Assembly: GCA_902580945.1 (NCBI GenBank)
Contig: CACHML010000002.1
Span: 1-64,000 of the forward strand
From: an uncultured Pelagibacteraceae bacterium
GTDB lineage: Bacteria > Pseudomonadota > Alphaproteobacteria > Pelagibacterales > Pelagibacteraceae
DNA length: 64,000 nt
Direction: 5' to 3'
This document shows, piece by piece, positions 39,226 to 49,649 of the stretch. The stretch's first letter is position 1; each line of letters starts with the position of its first letter. The notes under the pieces were generated by a model, which saw only the letters and a program-made list of their open reading frames with translations, made no database searches and was not told where the DNA came from. The position numbers were made by a program, and so were the translations under genes.

Positions 39226-40464
39226 TTATCTTTCAGACCACTTAGGAATTGGGTGAATTAATTCTGCTGAAGCCCATTTTAATGGAGCTACAACTTTATT
39301 TTCACATTTTCCTGCGTCATCACACATTACTTGGAAAAGTACCATTGGTTTGTCAACGTTCTGACCACCCTCGGCAAACTTAATGTTTCCATAGAATGTT
39401 TGCATATTAGTAGCTGCAAGAGCATCTCTTACTTTCTTTTGATCAAAAGTATTTGCTCTTTCAAATGCATCTTTGAATACTAATAAAGCAGCTGATGATT
39501 CTGCTGATTGATATGGCGGATCATAACCAAATAATTTCTCAAAGTCTGCAGCATATGTCATACCGTCTTTGAAGAAATCATCTTTGTAAGTTAATGTTTT
39601 ATGCCACTGAGATGCACATAAAGCGTACTGTGAGTTTTTACCGTGTTGCTTAGATAATTTTGCAGCATCACAGTGTGTCATTGCTAACATTGGAACATCA
39701 ACTTTCATTTCAGCTATCTGTCTGATTGCAGTTAGTGCACCTTTTGTATGACCTGATACAACTAGCACATCTGGCTTAACAGCTTTAACTTTTGCTAAAG
39801 TTGCAGCCATATCATTTAGCTCTTTAGGTAGTTTGTCATCAATTATGATTTTAGATCCAGTTCTCTCTGCTGCATCTAGAATTCCTAATCTAACGTCCTG
39901 TGAGAATGCATCTTGCTCGAAAGCTTGAGCAATTCTAACACCTTTTCCACCATTCAGTGCTACGGCTGTTTCAATTGCAACATCTAAATATAAGTTTGCT
40001 GGCGCAAGAACTGCAAATAAATATTTATAACCTTTAGTAAATAAAGATCTTGATGCACCATTAGCTTCAACCATTGGAACACCATATTTTTCTGTTACAG
40101 GCGCAATTGCTTTTGTTAAACCTGAACTGTATGGTCCAAGCATAAACTCAACACCATCCTGTGAAATTAATCTTTCTGCAAGTTGTGCTGCTCTTTTTGG
40201 ATTTGACTCATCATCATAATAGATAATATCAAACTTGTAAGTTTTTCCTCCAACTTTAACACCACCCATCTCGTTAATTCTATCAACGGCCATATTATAA
40301 CCATTTTGAGTGTGAACTCCGTTAGATGAATATTTTCCAGTTAAAGAAATTGCAGCACCTAGGATAATTTTATCACCAACAACTTTTGCAAATGAAACAA
40401 CTGAAGTTGAAAATAAAATTGCTATTGCAGAAACAAATGTAATTATAATGTTTTTAATTTTCAT
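39226..40464 (-). CDS. Amino acid/amide-type ABC transporter substrate-binding protein (system 2)
   Basis: Signal peptide; ILGAAISLTGKYSSNGVHTQNGYNMAVDRINEMGGV. Confidence 0.88.
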   Translation of the reverse strand: MKIKNIIITFVSAIAILFSTSVVSFAKVVGDKIILGAAISLTGKYSSNGVHTQNGYNMAVDRINEMGGVKVGGKTYKFDIIYYDDESNPKRAAQLAERLISQDGVEFMLGPYSSGLTKAIAPVTEKYGVPMVEANGASRSLFTKGYKYLFAVLAPANLYLDVAIETAVALNGGKGVRIAQAFEQDAFSQDVRLGILDAAERTGSKIIIDDKLPKELNDMAATLAKVKAVKPDVLVVSGHTKGALTAIRQIAEMKVDVPMLAMTHCDAAKLSKQHGKNSQYALCASQWHKTLTYKDDFFKDGMTYAADFEKLFGYDPPYQSAESSAALLVFKDAFERANTFDQKKVRDALAATNMQTFYGNIKFAEGGQNVDKPMVLFQVMCDDAGKCENKVVAPLKWASAELIHPIPKWSER

Positions 40465-40552
40465 TTATCTCCTCTTATTAATTAATTAATTTAAACCTTA
40501 TTAAACTAAGAATTTAGTTTTTTTTCAAGTAACAGTAGTATCGCATTAATGG

Positions 40553-41167
40553 TCAATATTGTTGCATAAATGCAATTATAAGAGCTATAACAATTAAGAC
40601 GCACGCAGAAATTGTGTTTATGAGCTTTGCTTTTGCTTTTACCCATGTAATCATTTTATTTGCTAAGACTGCATAACCAACCAAAGATAAAAAATCTAAT
40701 ATTACATAAGTTGTTATTAAAATTAAAAATTGTGCAACGTAATTTGAATTAAAATCAATGAATTGAGGAAAAATAAAAGGGAAGAACATCCAAGCTTTAG
40801 GACTTGTACCCGCAACCAAAAAACCATCTTTAAAAAATGATAACGAACTTTTTTGTAAAGTTTCACTTGAGTTAATATCTCTAGGTTTAGATTTATAAAT
40901 GTCGAATGCTAGGTAAAGTATATAAATTACGCCAAGCCATTTAAAAATATTTAATAAAGTTGGATTATCAGAAATAAAAGACCCAATTACAAAAATTACA
41001 AGACATGCTTGAATAATATTTGCAGTTACATCTCCTAGTGCGGTCCAAACACAATTTCTAACTCCATAATTCATAGAATATGAAATGATTACGATTCTAG
41101 GAGTTCCAGGAGTAATAAACATGAATAAGATAATTTGAAGAAATAGAAAATAATTTAATGGAAGCAT
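40553..41167 (-). CDS. LysE/RhtB-family exporter
   Basis: FLQIILFMFITPGTPRIVIISYSMNYGVRN...; AGTSPKAWMFFPFIFPQFID. Confidence 0.83.
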   Translation of the reverse strand: MLPLNYFLFLQIILFMFITPGTPRIVIISYSMNYGVRNCVWTALGDVTANIIQACLVIFVIGSFISDNPTLLNIFKWLGVIYILYLAFDIYKSKPRDINSSETLQKSSLSFFKDGFLVAGTSPKAWMFFPFIFPQFIDFNSNYVAQFLILITTYVILDFLSLVGYAVLANKMITWVKAKAKLINTISACVLIVIALIIAFMQQY

Positions 41168-41285
41168 GATGGATAGCCCTAAAAAACCGGGAGCTAAAGA
41201 TGGCTAGATAGGACTATCTAAAAATGATATTATCATAAACATATAAATTTGCATTATTTATTTATTTCAAGATTACTGGAATTTT

Positions 41286-41585
41286 ATGAAAAAAAGTCAC
41301 AGGCCCATAACCAGAGTTAAAAATCCTGAGCCAAAACCTGGTAGTCCTGACTGGGTCATTTGGGCGGCATGGGCAGATAGAATTACATTTGAAGATATAG
41401 AAAAAAAAACTGGGAAAACAGAGTCTGACGTAATTAAGATTATGAGAAGAAGTTTAAAACCTTCGTCTTTTAGGCTATGGAGAAAAAGAGTAAATTCACA
41501 AAGTATTAAACATAGAAAAAAGTTTGAATATTCAAGAAAACAAATAAGAGTTAAGATAAAGAAAAATGAAATTCATAACTGGTAA
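41286..41585 (+). CDS. TIGR03643/DUF2805-type small protein
   Basis: PDWVIWAAWADRITFEDIEKKTGKTESDVIKIMRRSLKPSSFRLWRKRV. Confidence 0.75.
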   Translation: MKKSHRPITRVKNPEPKPGSPDWVIWAAWADRITFEDIEKKTGKTESDVIKIMRRSLKPSSFRLWRKRVNSQSIKHRKKFEYSRKQIRVKIKKNEIHNW

Positions 41586-41613
41586 AATCAAGAAATATAA
41601 TTATATCTAAAGT

Positions 41614-41868
41614 ATGAAAAATATAACAATGTATTCAGGACCAATGTGTGCATTCTGTGATGCTGCAAAAAGATTATTAAAAAGAAATAATCTTGAATAC
41701 AAAGTTATTGACGTATCTACAGGTCCAGAGCTTAGAGATGAAATGATACAAAAAGCTAATGGAAGAAGAACAATTCCCCAAATTTTTTTTAATGATGAGC
41801 ATATTGGGGGTTATCAAGAACTTAGAGATCTTGAAAAAAACGGTCAATTAGAAGCATCTTTAAAATAA
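41614..41868 (+). CDS. grxC: Glutaredoxin 3
   Basis: MYSGPMCAFCDAAKRLL (CxxC), TIPQIFFNDEHIGGYQEL. Confidence 0.9.
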   Translation: MKNITMYSGPMCAFCDAAKRLLKRNNLEYKVIDVSTGPELRDEMIQKANGRRTIPQIFFNDEHIGGYQELRDLEKNGQLEASLK

Positions 41869-41869
41869 A

Positions 41870-43105
41870 TTAATTCCAATCAACTAATCCTAATTGTTTT
41901 TTTGCTAATTCACTTAAGTCATTTACTGTGACTCTGCCTTTATAATTTACTTCATAATCTTCAGCAGCAAAATCAGGTGGACTTTTGCCTTCAATAAATT
42001 TTTTTGATTGCTTTTTTATATAATCAATATTTTTTTTACAATAAGGTGTTGCTCCAACATAAATAACATTTGAGTAATTTTTACCTTGATGTTTTTCCTC
42101 GACTGCATGTACTACATCTGGATGCCACCAAATAGTGTCTCCAGGATTCATTTTTGGAATTGAGATTAAACCTTCAAGTAATAAACTATGATATTTTTCA
42201 TTTATCGATAAAGCTTTTCCTGCTTTTGATCCACATAATTCATTTTCAGGAACATCATCTAATAAAGCTCTTGTTAAAACGTATGACATTCCTTTTGCAA
42301 TAGGAATTAATTGTAAAGTTCCATCATTTGGACCTTGTTCTGTTAAGGCAGTCCATCCTTGAAATGTTCTAAATACATGTGCAACGGCTGGCGATTCAAA
42401 TTCAATTGTTTCATCTCTATATTTTGCATCATATGGATTAAAATTTTCGAAATTGTCTGAAAAAATATCATTATAAATTTTTTGATAAGCTTTATCTATC
42501 CATCTTTCAATTGACCCAGCATCACAATGTGGGGATAAACCTAAGGTATCATCTCCTGGTTCTCTTCTTCTCACTCGATCTGCGTAAACAAGTTCTCTAT
42601 TTGGATCAAATACATTTTTACCCTCATAATTATAGTTCCAAAGATTATTTAACCATTTTTTAACAGTTTCCATTTCTTTAGAATGTCTAATTTCTGATTG
42701 AGCTTTAGACCAATACAATCCAAAAATTTGAGGTTTTCCTGATTTTAAGTCGCTAAAGTATTCATCTATACCTATCTTTTTTTTTTGGTCTTCAAAATAA
42801 TTATTTTCTAAGACATATTTATCTAAATCTTCATTTAATTCTCTCACCTTTTTTTTATCAAAAACGTTTCTAATGATTACACATCCACGTTTGAATACTT
42901 TATCTTTAATTATCGTTTGATCCTTAATAGAAATATCTTCAAATTCTATTTCTGGAATAATTGAGTCTTTTGACTCTTTAATAATCGCAACTTCTTTTTG
43001 AATATATTTTTCGATTTTTTTAAAATTATTAACAAAGTTTTTTGATTTTTTTCTGAGCTTAATTTTTTCTGAAATAATCCTATTTTGTATTTCAATTAAA
43101 TTCAT
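41870..43105 (-). CDS. DUF1479-family (YbiU-like) putative oxygenase
   Basis: KRGCVIIRNVF, LGLSPHCDAGSIERWIDKAYQKIY, GDTIWWHPDVVHAVEE (HxD...H). Confidence 0.75.
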   Translation of the reverse strand: MNLIEIQNRIISEKIKLRKKSKNFVNNFKKIEKYIQKEVAIIKESKDSIIPEIEFEDISIKDQTIIKDKVFKRGCVIIRNVFDKKKVRELNEDLDKYVLENNYFEDQKKKIGIDEYFSDLKSGKPQIFGLYWSKAQSEIRHSKEMETVKKWLNNLWNYNYEGKNVFDPNRELVYADRVRRREPGDDTLGLSPHCDAGSIERWIDKAYQKIYNDIFSDNFENFNPYDAKYRDETIEFESPAVAHVFRTFQGWTALTEQGPNDGTLQLIPIAKGMSYVLTRALLDDVPENELCGSKAGKALSINEKYHSLLLEGLISIPKMNPGDTIWWHPDVVHAVEEKHQGKNYSNVIYVGATPYCKKNIDYIKKQSKKFIEGKSPPDFAAEDYEVNYKGRVTVNDLSELAKKQLGLVDWN

Positions 43106-43118
43106 AATTTGAAATTGA

Positions 43119-43487
43119 TTATTTTGGCTTGAAAACTAAGCACACCCCATTATTACAATATCTTTTACCAGTTGGTTGTGGTCCATCATCAAAAATATGC
43201 CCATGGTGACCGCCACATTTTTTACAGTGATATTCAGTCCTAGCATATCCAATATGATGATCAGTTTTAGTTTCAAATACATCAGGGAGAGACTCGTAAA
43301 ATGAAGGCCAACCTGAACCACTTTCATACTTGGTATTAGAATCAAATAATTTTGTTTCGCAATTTGCACAATAATAACTACCCTCTCTCTTTTCAAAATT
43401 TAAATCGCTAGAACCTGGAGCCTCTGTTGCTTCTTCAAATAAAACTTTTTTTTGTCGATCTGATAAATTTGGGTTATTTTTTGTCAT
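43119..43487 (-). CDS. msrB: Peptide-methionine (R)-S-oxide reductase
   Basis: CANCETKLFDS, SGSGWPSF, HCKKCGGHHGHIFDDGP, RYCNNGVCL. Confidence 0.93.
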   Translation of the reverse strand: MTKNNPNLSDRQKKVLFEEATEAPGSSDLNFEKREGSYYCANCETKLFDSNTKYESGSGWPSFYESLPDVFETKTDHHIGYARTEYHCKKCGGHHGHIFDDGPQPTGKRYCNNGVCLVFKPK

Positions 43488-44379
43488 TTAAATATTTGGA
43501 ACAATTTTTATGTAAACTTGCGTGCAATTCAATAAGTTTTTCAAAGTCTTTATTATAACCACCCCCTAAAACACCACAAATAGGAATTCTTTTTTCAAAA
43601 AAGTTTCTAATAACCATTTCATCTCTTCTATTAATGCCAATATCGGTAATTTTTAACTTGCCCAATCTATCTCCTAAATGAATATCAACACCTGCAATAT
43701 AAAATACAAAATCAAAATTAAAATCGTTCAAGAAAATTAAATTCTTTTTTAAAATATCCAAGTATTGCTCGTCTTCCATATCTTGTTCAAGCTCAACATC
43801 TAAATCACCTTTTGATTTTATTGGAGGGTAGTTTACTTTCGAGTGCATGCTAAATGTAAAAACATTATTTTCATTTTTAAATATTTCTGCATTTCCATTT
43901 CCTTGGTGAACATCAAGATCTAGAATGAGAATTTTATTAGCTAGTCCTCTATTTAAAAGATATTTTGCAGCAACAGCTACATCATTAAAAACACAAAATC
44001 CTGCTCCCTCATCATATGCTGCATGGTGGCTTCCACCAGCAGTATTACAAGCTATTCCATAATTAATGGCCAATTTAGAAGCTAACACTGTTCCACCTGT
44101 TGCAACCAAAGATCTTCTCACGACACTATCAACTAAAGGAAAGCCTATTTTTTTAACTTTTGTTTCTTCTAATGTTTTATTTTTAATTTTTAAAATATAC
44201 TCCTCCGAGTGAACCTCTTTGAGTGTATCAATTGAACATGGCTCAGGTTTATAAAATTTTTTAACTACTTTTTCTTTTTTAAGAAAATTTGCTAATTCAC
44301 CAAACTTTTTAATTGGAAATTTATTGTCATCACCAATCTTTGCTTCATAATCTGGATGATTTACAACTGGTAATTCCAC
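43474..44379 (-). CDS. Histone deacetylase-family (acetoin utilization/acetylpolyamine-type) amidohydrolase
   Basis: GGSHHAAYDEGAGFCVFNDVAVAA, LDLDVHQGNG, YIAGVDIHLGDRLG. Confidence 0.85.
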   Translation of the reverse strand: MELPVVNHPDYEAKIGDDNKFPIKKFGELANFLKKEKVVKKFYKPEPCSIDTLKEVHSEEYILKIKNKTLEETKVKKIGFPLVDSVVRRSLVATGGTVLASKLAINYGIACNTAGGSHHAAYDEGAGFCVFNDVAVAAKYLLNRGLANKILILDLDVHQGNGNAEIFKNENNVFTFSMHSKVNYPPIKSKGDLDVELEQDMEDEQYLDILKKNLIFLNDFNFDFVFYIAGVDIHLGDRLGKLKITDIGINRRDEMVIRNFFEKRIPICGVLGGGYNKDFEKLIELHASLHKNCSKYLNDKK

Positions 44380-44380
44380 T

Positions 44381-45331
44381 TTACTTTATTTCTCTTATAG
44401 GCTTACCGGCAACACAAGCTTCTAAATTTTCAATCATTTGTGTATAAAAAATAGAATAATTTTCTGCCGTTACATAGCCTAAGTGTGGAAGCAAAAGTGC
44501 ATTAGGTACAAACCTTAGTTTGTGACCAGAGGGCAAAGGCTCTTTATCATAAACATCAATTCCTGCACCAGCGATTACATTAGTTGAAAGTGCTATAATC
44601 AAATCATCTTCATTTACAATCGGACCTCTTGAGGTATTAATCAAAAAAGCTGTTTTTTTCATTTTATCAAACTCAGCAAGTTTAAAACAATCTTTATATC
44701 TTTCTCCTCCTTGCACATGAATTGATATGAAATCAGAATTTTGGATTATATCTTCTTTGCTTGAAGGCAAAACATCAAGCTCTTTACATTTATCTAGACT
44801 CAGATTTTCACTCCATGCCATTACTTGCATACCAAACGCTTTTCCAATTTTAGCAACTTGAGATCCAACTTTTCCTAAACCAATGAGTCCAAGAATTTTT
44901 CCTTTTAATTCAACTCCCACTGTTGTCTGCCAATAGCCTTGGTACATATTATCAACTTCCACTTTAATATTTCTTGCTAGTCCTAAAATTAAGGCCCAAG
45001 TTAATTCACATGTTGGATTTGAATTGATTTCTGTGCCTGTAACAATAATTTTAGCTTTTTTTGTTGCTTCAAGATCTATGGCTTTGTTTCTCATTCCGCT
45101 TGTAGAGATGTATTTTAGTTTTTTTAAATTTTTAATAATATTTGAAGTAATTAACGTTCTTTCTCTCATAATAAGCAGAGCTTCAAATTCTTTTAATTTT
45201 TCTATGGCGTCGTCCTCGTTTTCAAAAGGTTCACTAAAAATCTCAATATCAAATTTTGATGAAAGATTTTTCAAATCAATAAATTCTTGAGCAATGTTTT
45301 GGTAATCGTCTAAAATAGCAACTTTAAGCAT
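44381..45331 (-). CDS. D-2-hydroxyacid dehydrogenase
   Basis: LGLIGLGKVGSQVAKIGKAFGM, INTSRGPIVNEDDL, HLGYVT. Start MLKVAILDDYQN at 45331 preferred over 45382. Confidence 0.85.
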   Translation of the reverse strand: MLKVAILDDYQNIAQEFIDLKNLSSKFDIEIFSEPFENEDDAIEKLKEFEALLIMRERTLITSNIIKNLKKLKYISTSGMRNKAIDLEATKKAKIIVTGTEINSNPTCELTWALILGLARNIKVEVDNMYQGYWQTTVGVELKGKILGLIGLGKVGSQVAKIGKAFGMQVMAWSENLSLDKCKELDVLPSSKEDIIQNSDFISIHVQGGERYKDCFKLAEFDKMKKTAFLINTSRGPIVNEDDLIIALSTNVIAGAGIDVYDKEPLPSGHKLRFVPNALLLPHLGYVTAENYSIFYTQMIENLEACVAGKPIREIK

Positions 45332-46229
45332 TTTGAGTTTTTTTATTCGAGATTGTAATACCAGCAATAATAAAAATTGCACCTAAGAAATGATAAAATA
45401 ATATTTTCTCATTGAAAATTATCATAGCCATTATAGCTCCTAGTATGGGCATCAAATGCAAAAAAACTCCAGATCTATTTGCACCAATTAATTTTACACC
45501 CTTTATCCAAAATAAAAACGAGATTAAACCAGGGAAAAAAACAACATAAAACAAAACTAAATAAAAAGAAGATTCTAATTTGATTGTGCTTCCTAAACTG
45601 TAGTCAATAAAATACATTGGAATTAAAAAAATAACTCCAAAAGTTATAACGACCTGTAATAGGGAAATTGGAGATATATTAAATTCCTTTTTTTTTAACA
45701 GAGTTGAATATAGTGACCAAGCAAACATGGCAATCAATGCAAAAATATCTCCCTTATTAAACGATAAATTTAATAGATTGTTTAAGTTTGCCTTGGTTAT
45801 TATAAACAAAACACCTGTAAGTGAGAGAAATACACCGGTTATTTGAAAGAAATTTGTTTTCTCAATTTTAAGTAAAGATGAAAATAATATTATCATAACC
45901 GGGACTGTAGATATCATAAGCACTCCAGTTATTACTTGAGTATGTCTTAAAGAATAAAAAAGGGCAGAATTAAATACACTCACAGCTAATATTCCTAAAA
46001 TTGAAAATAAGAAAATATTATCCAATATAATTTTTTTCTTACTTAATAATTCTTTATAAGTAAATGGGAGTAAAACTAACCAAGCTAAAAACCATCTATA
46101 AAAATTTAATGATATTGGAGGTATGTCAATAATACTTGCTGCTTTACCGACTATAAAATTACCAGCCCAAAATAAACAAGCTAGCACCAAGTATAGAGAG
46201 GCTAGATATATTGGACTAAGAGTTTTCAT
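45324..46229 (-). CDS. EamA/DMT-family transporter
   Basis: ACLFWAGNFIVGKAA...; two EamA repeats. Confidence 0.83.
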   Translation of the reverse strand: MKTLSPIYLASLYLVLACLFWAGNFIVGKAASIIDIPPISLNFYRWFLAWLVLLPFTYKELLSKKKIILDNIFLFSILGILAVSVFNSALFYSLRHTQVITGVLMISTVPVMIILFSSLLKIEKTNFFQITGVFLSLTGVLFIITKANLNNLLNLSFNKGDIFALIAMFAWSLYSTLLKKKEFNISPISLLQVVITFGVIFLIPMYFIDYSLGSTIKLESSFYLVLFYVVFFPGLISFLFWIKGVKLIGANRSGVFLHLMPILGAIMAMIIFNEKILFYHFLGAIFIIAGITISNKKTQNA

Positions 46230-49200
46230 GAAAAGAATTAAGTAAATCTGTTCTAGTGTTTATAGCTTCTTTTATATTCTTTTCTTTGACGTGTCCAAAT
46301 CCTCTTATTTGATCAGGTATTGATGCTATTTTGACAGCTGTTTCATAGTTTGATTTATTTATTTTTGATCCAATATCAATGATAGTTTGTTTGTAATCTC
46401 TTATTAATTCTCTCTCTTTTTTTCTTTCATTTAAATAACCAAATGGATCAAATTTTGTACCTCTTAAAAATTTAAATTTTGAGATTAATTTAAATACATT
46501 AAACAACCATCCACCGAATTTAATCTTTAGTAATTTACCATCTACTTTACTTTTTTTACTGAAGATTGGTGGAGCTAAATAAAAGTTATAACTAAAGTTC
46601 CCTTCAAAGTTTTTATTTATATCATCTGAGAATTTTTTATTTGTCATTAGTCTCGATACTTCATACTCATCTTTGTAAGCCATTAATTTAAAGTAATTTT
46701 TTAATACTGCAGTGGAAAATTGACTTCCATTTCCAACTTCTTTATCAACTTTTTTTGCATAACTCACCAAATCTTCATAATTTTGAGCATATTTTTTGTT
46801 TTGATAGTCTTCTAAGAATTTAAATCTATTCTGATATTTTGCATCAAAACCCTCTAATATTTCAGGTTCATCTTTTACTATATTAATTACTTCTTCTTTT
46901 AAATTTTCATAATGTCGACCAAATCGGAAAGCATCGATATTATCTTTCACACTGGCGCCATTTAATTCAATTGCTTTTTCTATTGATGAAGCTGAAATAG
47001 GTATCAGGCCTGATTGATATGCAATCCCAACATTAAACATATTCGATAATATTGAATTTCCTAAGATCTTAGATGTAATTTTATTTGATGTTATAAATTT
47101 AATATTCTCTAATCCTACAGAATTAATTAAATTGTTTCGCATTTCATCGAATGGTAAATAAAAATCTTTATCTCGCGTGAAATCTCCTGGCATCACCTCA
47201 TCTGTATTAATTATTAGTTTTGAAATTTTTTTATCCAAAGTTTTTATTATTTCTAAATCATTAGATACTAATAAATCAAATCCTAAGAGTAAGTTTGTAT
47301 CCCCGTAGGATAATCTGATTGCTCCAACATGTTCTGGTTTTTCAAAAATTCTTAAAAAGCTTTTAACAGCTCCACCTTTTTGGGCTAGTCCAGTCATATC
47401 AAGAACACCGGACCCTCTACCATCAATTTGAGCAGCTGTTGCAAGCACTGCTCCAATAGTAACAACACCAGTTCCACCAATACCAGCAATCATAATTCCA
47501 TAAGATTTATTTATTTCGGGTAATATTGGATCTTCAATTTTTGAATTTATTTTATTTATAAGGTTTTCATCGTAATTTTTTTTAATTCTTATCTCTCCCT
47601 CAAGACTTACAAAGCTTGGACAAAATCCATCTACACATGTGTAATCTTTGTTACATGATGATTGATCAATTTGTCTTTTTCTTCCATACTCAGTTTCAAC
47701 AGGAGTAATTGAAACACAATTTGATTGTATTCCACAGTCTCCACATCCTTCACATAGGTCCTTATTTATAAATATTTTTTTCTTAGGCTCTTCTAAAATA
47801 CCTTTTTTTCGTCTTCTTCTTTTCTCTGCTGCACAAGTTTGATCATAAATTATTACAGTTGTTCCATTAATTTTACTTAATTCAATTTGTACATCTATAA
47901 TTTTTTTTCTGTCATAAACTTTCGAATTCTTAGCAAAGCCTCCCGTGTCACCATACTTTTCAATTTCATCGGTAATTATTGCTATTTCTTCAACTCCTTC
48001 TGCCTCAAGCTGTTTGGACATTTGAGCAACTGTTGGTAAACCATCTAATGCTTGTCCTCCAGTTAAGGCGACAGCATCATTATATAAAATCTTAAATGTC
48101 ATTTTAGTTTTTGCTGCAACTGCATGTCTAATCGAGAGAATTCCAGAGTGGATATAAGTTCCATCTCCCATATTTTGAAAAACATGGTCAGTATTACTAA
48201 AAACTGACTCTCCTACCCAAGTAGCTCCCTCAGATCCCATTTGTGAAAAACCCTCGTTATCTCTTTCCATATGTTCGACAAGATAAGCACAACTAATACC
48301 CGTTATTGCTCTACTTCCCTCAGGAATTCTAGTTGATGTATTATGAGGGCAACCTGAACAAAAATGTGGGATTCTTTTTAAGGAAATATTTGAATTAGTG
48401 GACTCAGTTAAAGATTTCAATTGCATTGAAAAATTAGTCACATCCTTAGGTAATTGTAGATATTTTATTGTTTCATAAATTTTTAAGCCAATCTCTCCCG
48501 GGTCTAAAGCTCCAGACGAAACAAATAGGTCGTTACTATTCTCATCTTTTTTTCCAATTATTTTTACTTTTAGGTTTTTATTAAATAAGATTTCTTTTAC
48601 TTGTGTCTCAATAATTGACCTTTTTTCTTCAACCACAATAATCTTATCCAAATTTTCTGCAAAATTTTCAATTACTGTTTCCTCTAATGGCCAAGGCATA
48701 GCAATTTTGAGAAATTTAATTCCTATCTTATTTGCAATTTTTTTATTTATTCCAATTTTTTCAAGTCCAAGCTTTGTATCTAAGAAAGATTTTCCTGTAC
48801 TAATTATTCCAATTCTAGGTTTTTCCGAGTTAAAAATTAATCTGTTTAGATTATTTGCTTTACAATAATCTTTTACGTATTTTAATTTATGATGATGTAA
48901 GCGATATTCTTTTTCTTGAGCTGTATCTTTCAATCTAATATTTAATCCATCGGATGGATAATTTTCTTCAGAAATATCTTTAAGAACAACTCTGTTTTCA
49001 TCTAAATCAACTGTTGCACCTGAACTGACATTGTCATGAACGCACTTAATACCAACCCAACACCCACTTTTTCTAGATAATTCAATTCCTATTATCCCAT
49101 AATCTAATATTTCTTGTACACCACTTGGATTAAAAAAAGGTATCATTGCATCTATCATCGCAAATTCACTTTGGTGCGAAGTTGTAGAAGACTCGCAGAT

Positions 49201-49635
49201 ATGATCATCTCCCATTAGAGCTATAACACCACCAAACTTCGAGGTACCTGCTAAGTTTACATGCTTTAAAGCATCTCCTGCTCTATCTACGCCCGGTCCT
49301 TTACCGTACCAAATACCAAATACACCATCATATTTATCTTTTTTTCTGAGGTTAACTTGTTGTGTACCCCATAAAGAAGTTGCAGCAAGTTCCTCATTAA
49401 TTCCAGGTTGAAAATAAATATTATTTTCATTCAAATATTTTTTATTTTTTATTATTTGTTGATCATAACCACCAAGGGGTGAACCTCTATAACCAGATAT
49501 GTAACATGCAGTGTTAAGATTTTGCCGTTTATCTCTTCTAGACTGAACAATTGGAACTCTTACTAAAGCTTGGGCTCCAGTTAAAAATCTAGTTCCTTTA
49601 CTTAATTTATATTTATCCTCAAGTTTAATATCCAC
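46216..49635 (-). CDS. Indolepyruvate ferredoxin oxidoreductase, fused subunits
   Basis: 1139 aa; YISGYRGSPLGGYDQ, FCSGCPHNTSTR, GDGTYIHSGI, NKDLCEGCGDCGIQSNC, IAGIGGTGVVTIGAVLATAA. Confidence 0.9.
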   Translation of the reverse strand: MDIKLEDKYKLSKGTRFLTGAQALVRVPIVQSRRDKRQNLNTACYISGYRGSPLGGYDQQIIKNKKYLNENNIYFQPGINEELAATSLWGTQQVNLRKKDKYDGVFGIWYGKGPGVDRAGDALKHVNLAGTSKFGGVIALMGDDHICESSTTSHQSEFAMIDAMIPFFNPSGVQEILDYGIIGIELSRKSGCWVGIKCVHDNVSSGATVDLDENRVVLKDISEENYPSDGLNIRLKDTAQEKEYRLHHHKLKYVKDYCKANNLNRLIFNSEKPRIGIISTGKSFLDTKLGLEKIGINKKIANKIGIKFLKIAMPWPLEETVIENFAENLDKIIVVEEKRSIIETQVKEILFNKNLKVKIIGKKDENSNDLFVSSGALDPGEIGLKIYETIKYLQLPKDVTNFSMQLKSLTESTNSNISLKRIPHFCSGCPHNTSTRIPEGSRAITGISCAYLVEHMERDNEGFSQMGSEGATWVGESVFSNTDHVFQNMGDGTYIHSGILSIRHAVAAKTKMTFKILYNDAVALTGGQALDGLPTVAQMSKQLEAEGVEEIAIITDEIEKYGDTGGFAKNSKVYDRKKIIDVQIELSKINGTTVIIYDQTCAAEKRRRRKKGILEEPKKKIFINKDLCEGCGDCGIQSNCVSITPVETEYGRKRQIDQSSCNKDYTCVDGFCPSFVSLEGEIRIKKNYDENLINKINSKIEDPILPEINKSYGIMIAGIGGTGVVTIGAVLATAAQIDGRGSGVLDMTGLAQKGGAVKSFLRIFEKPEHVGAIRLSYGDTNLLLGFDLLVSNDLEIIKTLDKKISKLIINTDEVMPGDFTRDKDFYLPFDEMRNNLINSVGLENIKFITSNKITSKILGNSILSNMFNVGIAYQSGLIPISASSIEKAIELNGASVKDNIDAFRFGRHYENLKEEVINIVKDEPEILEGFDAKYQNRFKFLEDYQNKKYAQNYEDLVSYAKKVDKEVGNGSQFSTAVLKNYFKLMAYKDEYEVSRLMTNKKFSDDINKNFEGNFSYNFYLAPPIFSKKSKVDGKLLKIKFGGWLFNVFKLISKFKFLRGTKFDPFGYLNERKKERELIRDYKQTIIDIGSKINKSNYETAVKIASIPDQIRGFGHVKEKNIKEAINTRTDLLNSFHENS

Positions 49636-49649
49636 ACTATATAACTTTA

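Noticed and set aside
40503-40525. AAACTAA-GAAT-TTAGTTT followed by T run (plus strand), terminator-like
   Set aside because: No GC in the stem core and no plus-strand gene upstream; more likely fortuitous in an AT-rich promoter/leader region of the minus-strand gene at 40464.
41190-41240. Small inverted repeats AGATAG/CTATCT and ATGATATTATCAT between lysE-like and TIGR03643 genes
   Set aside because: Short, AT-rich, frequent by chance; no convincing T-tract or conserved structure by eye.
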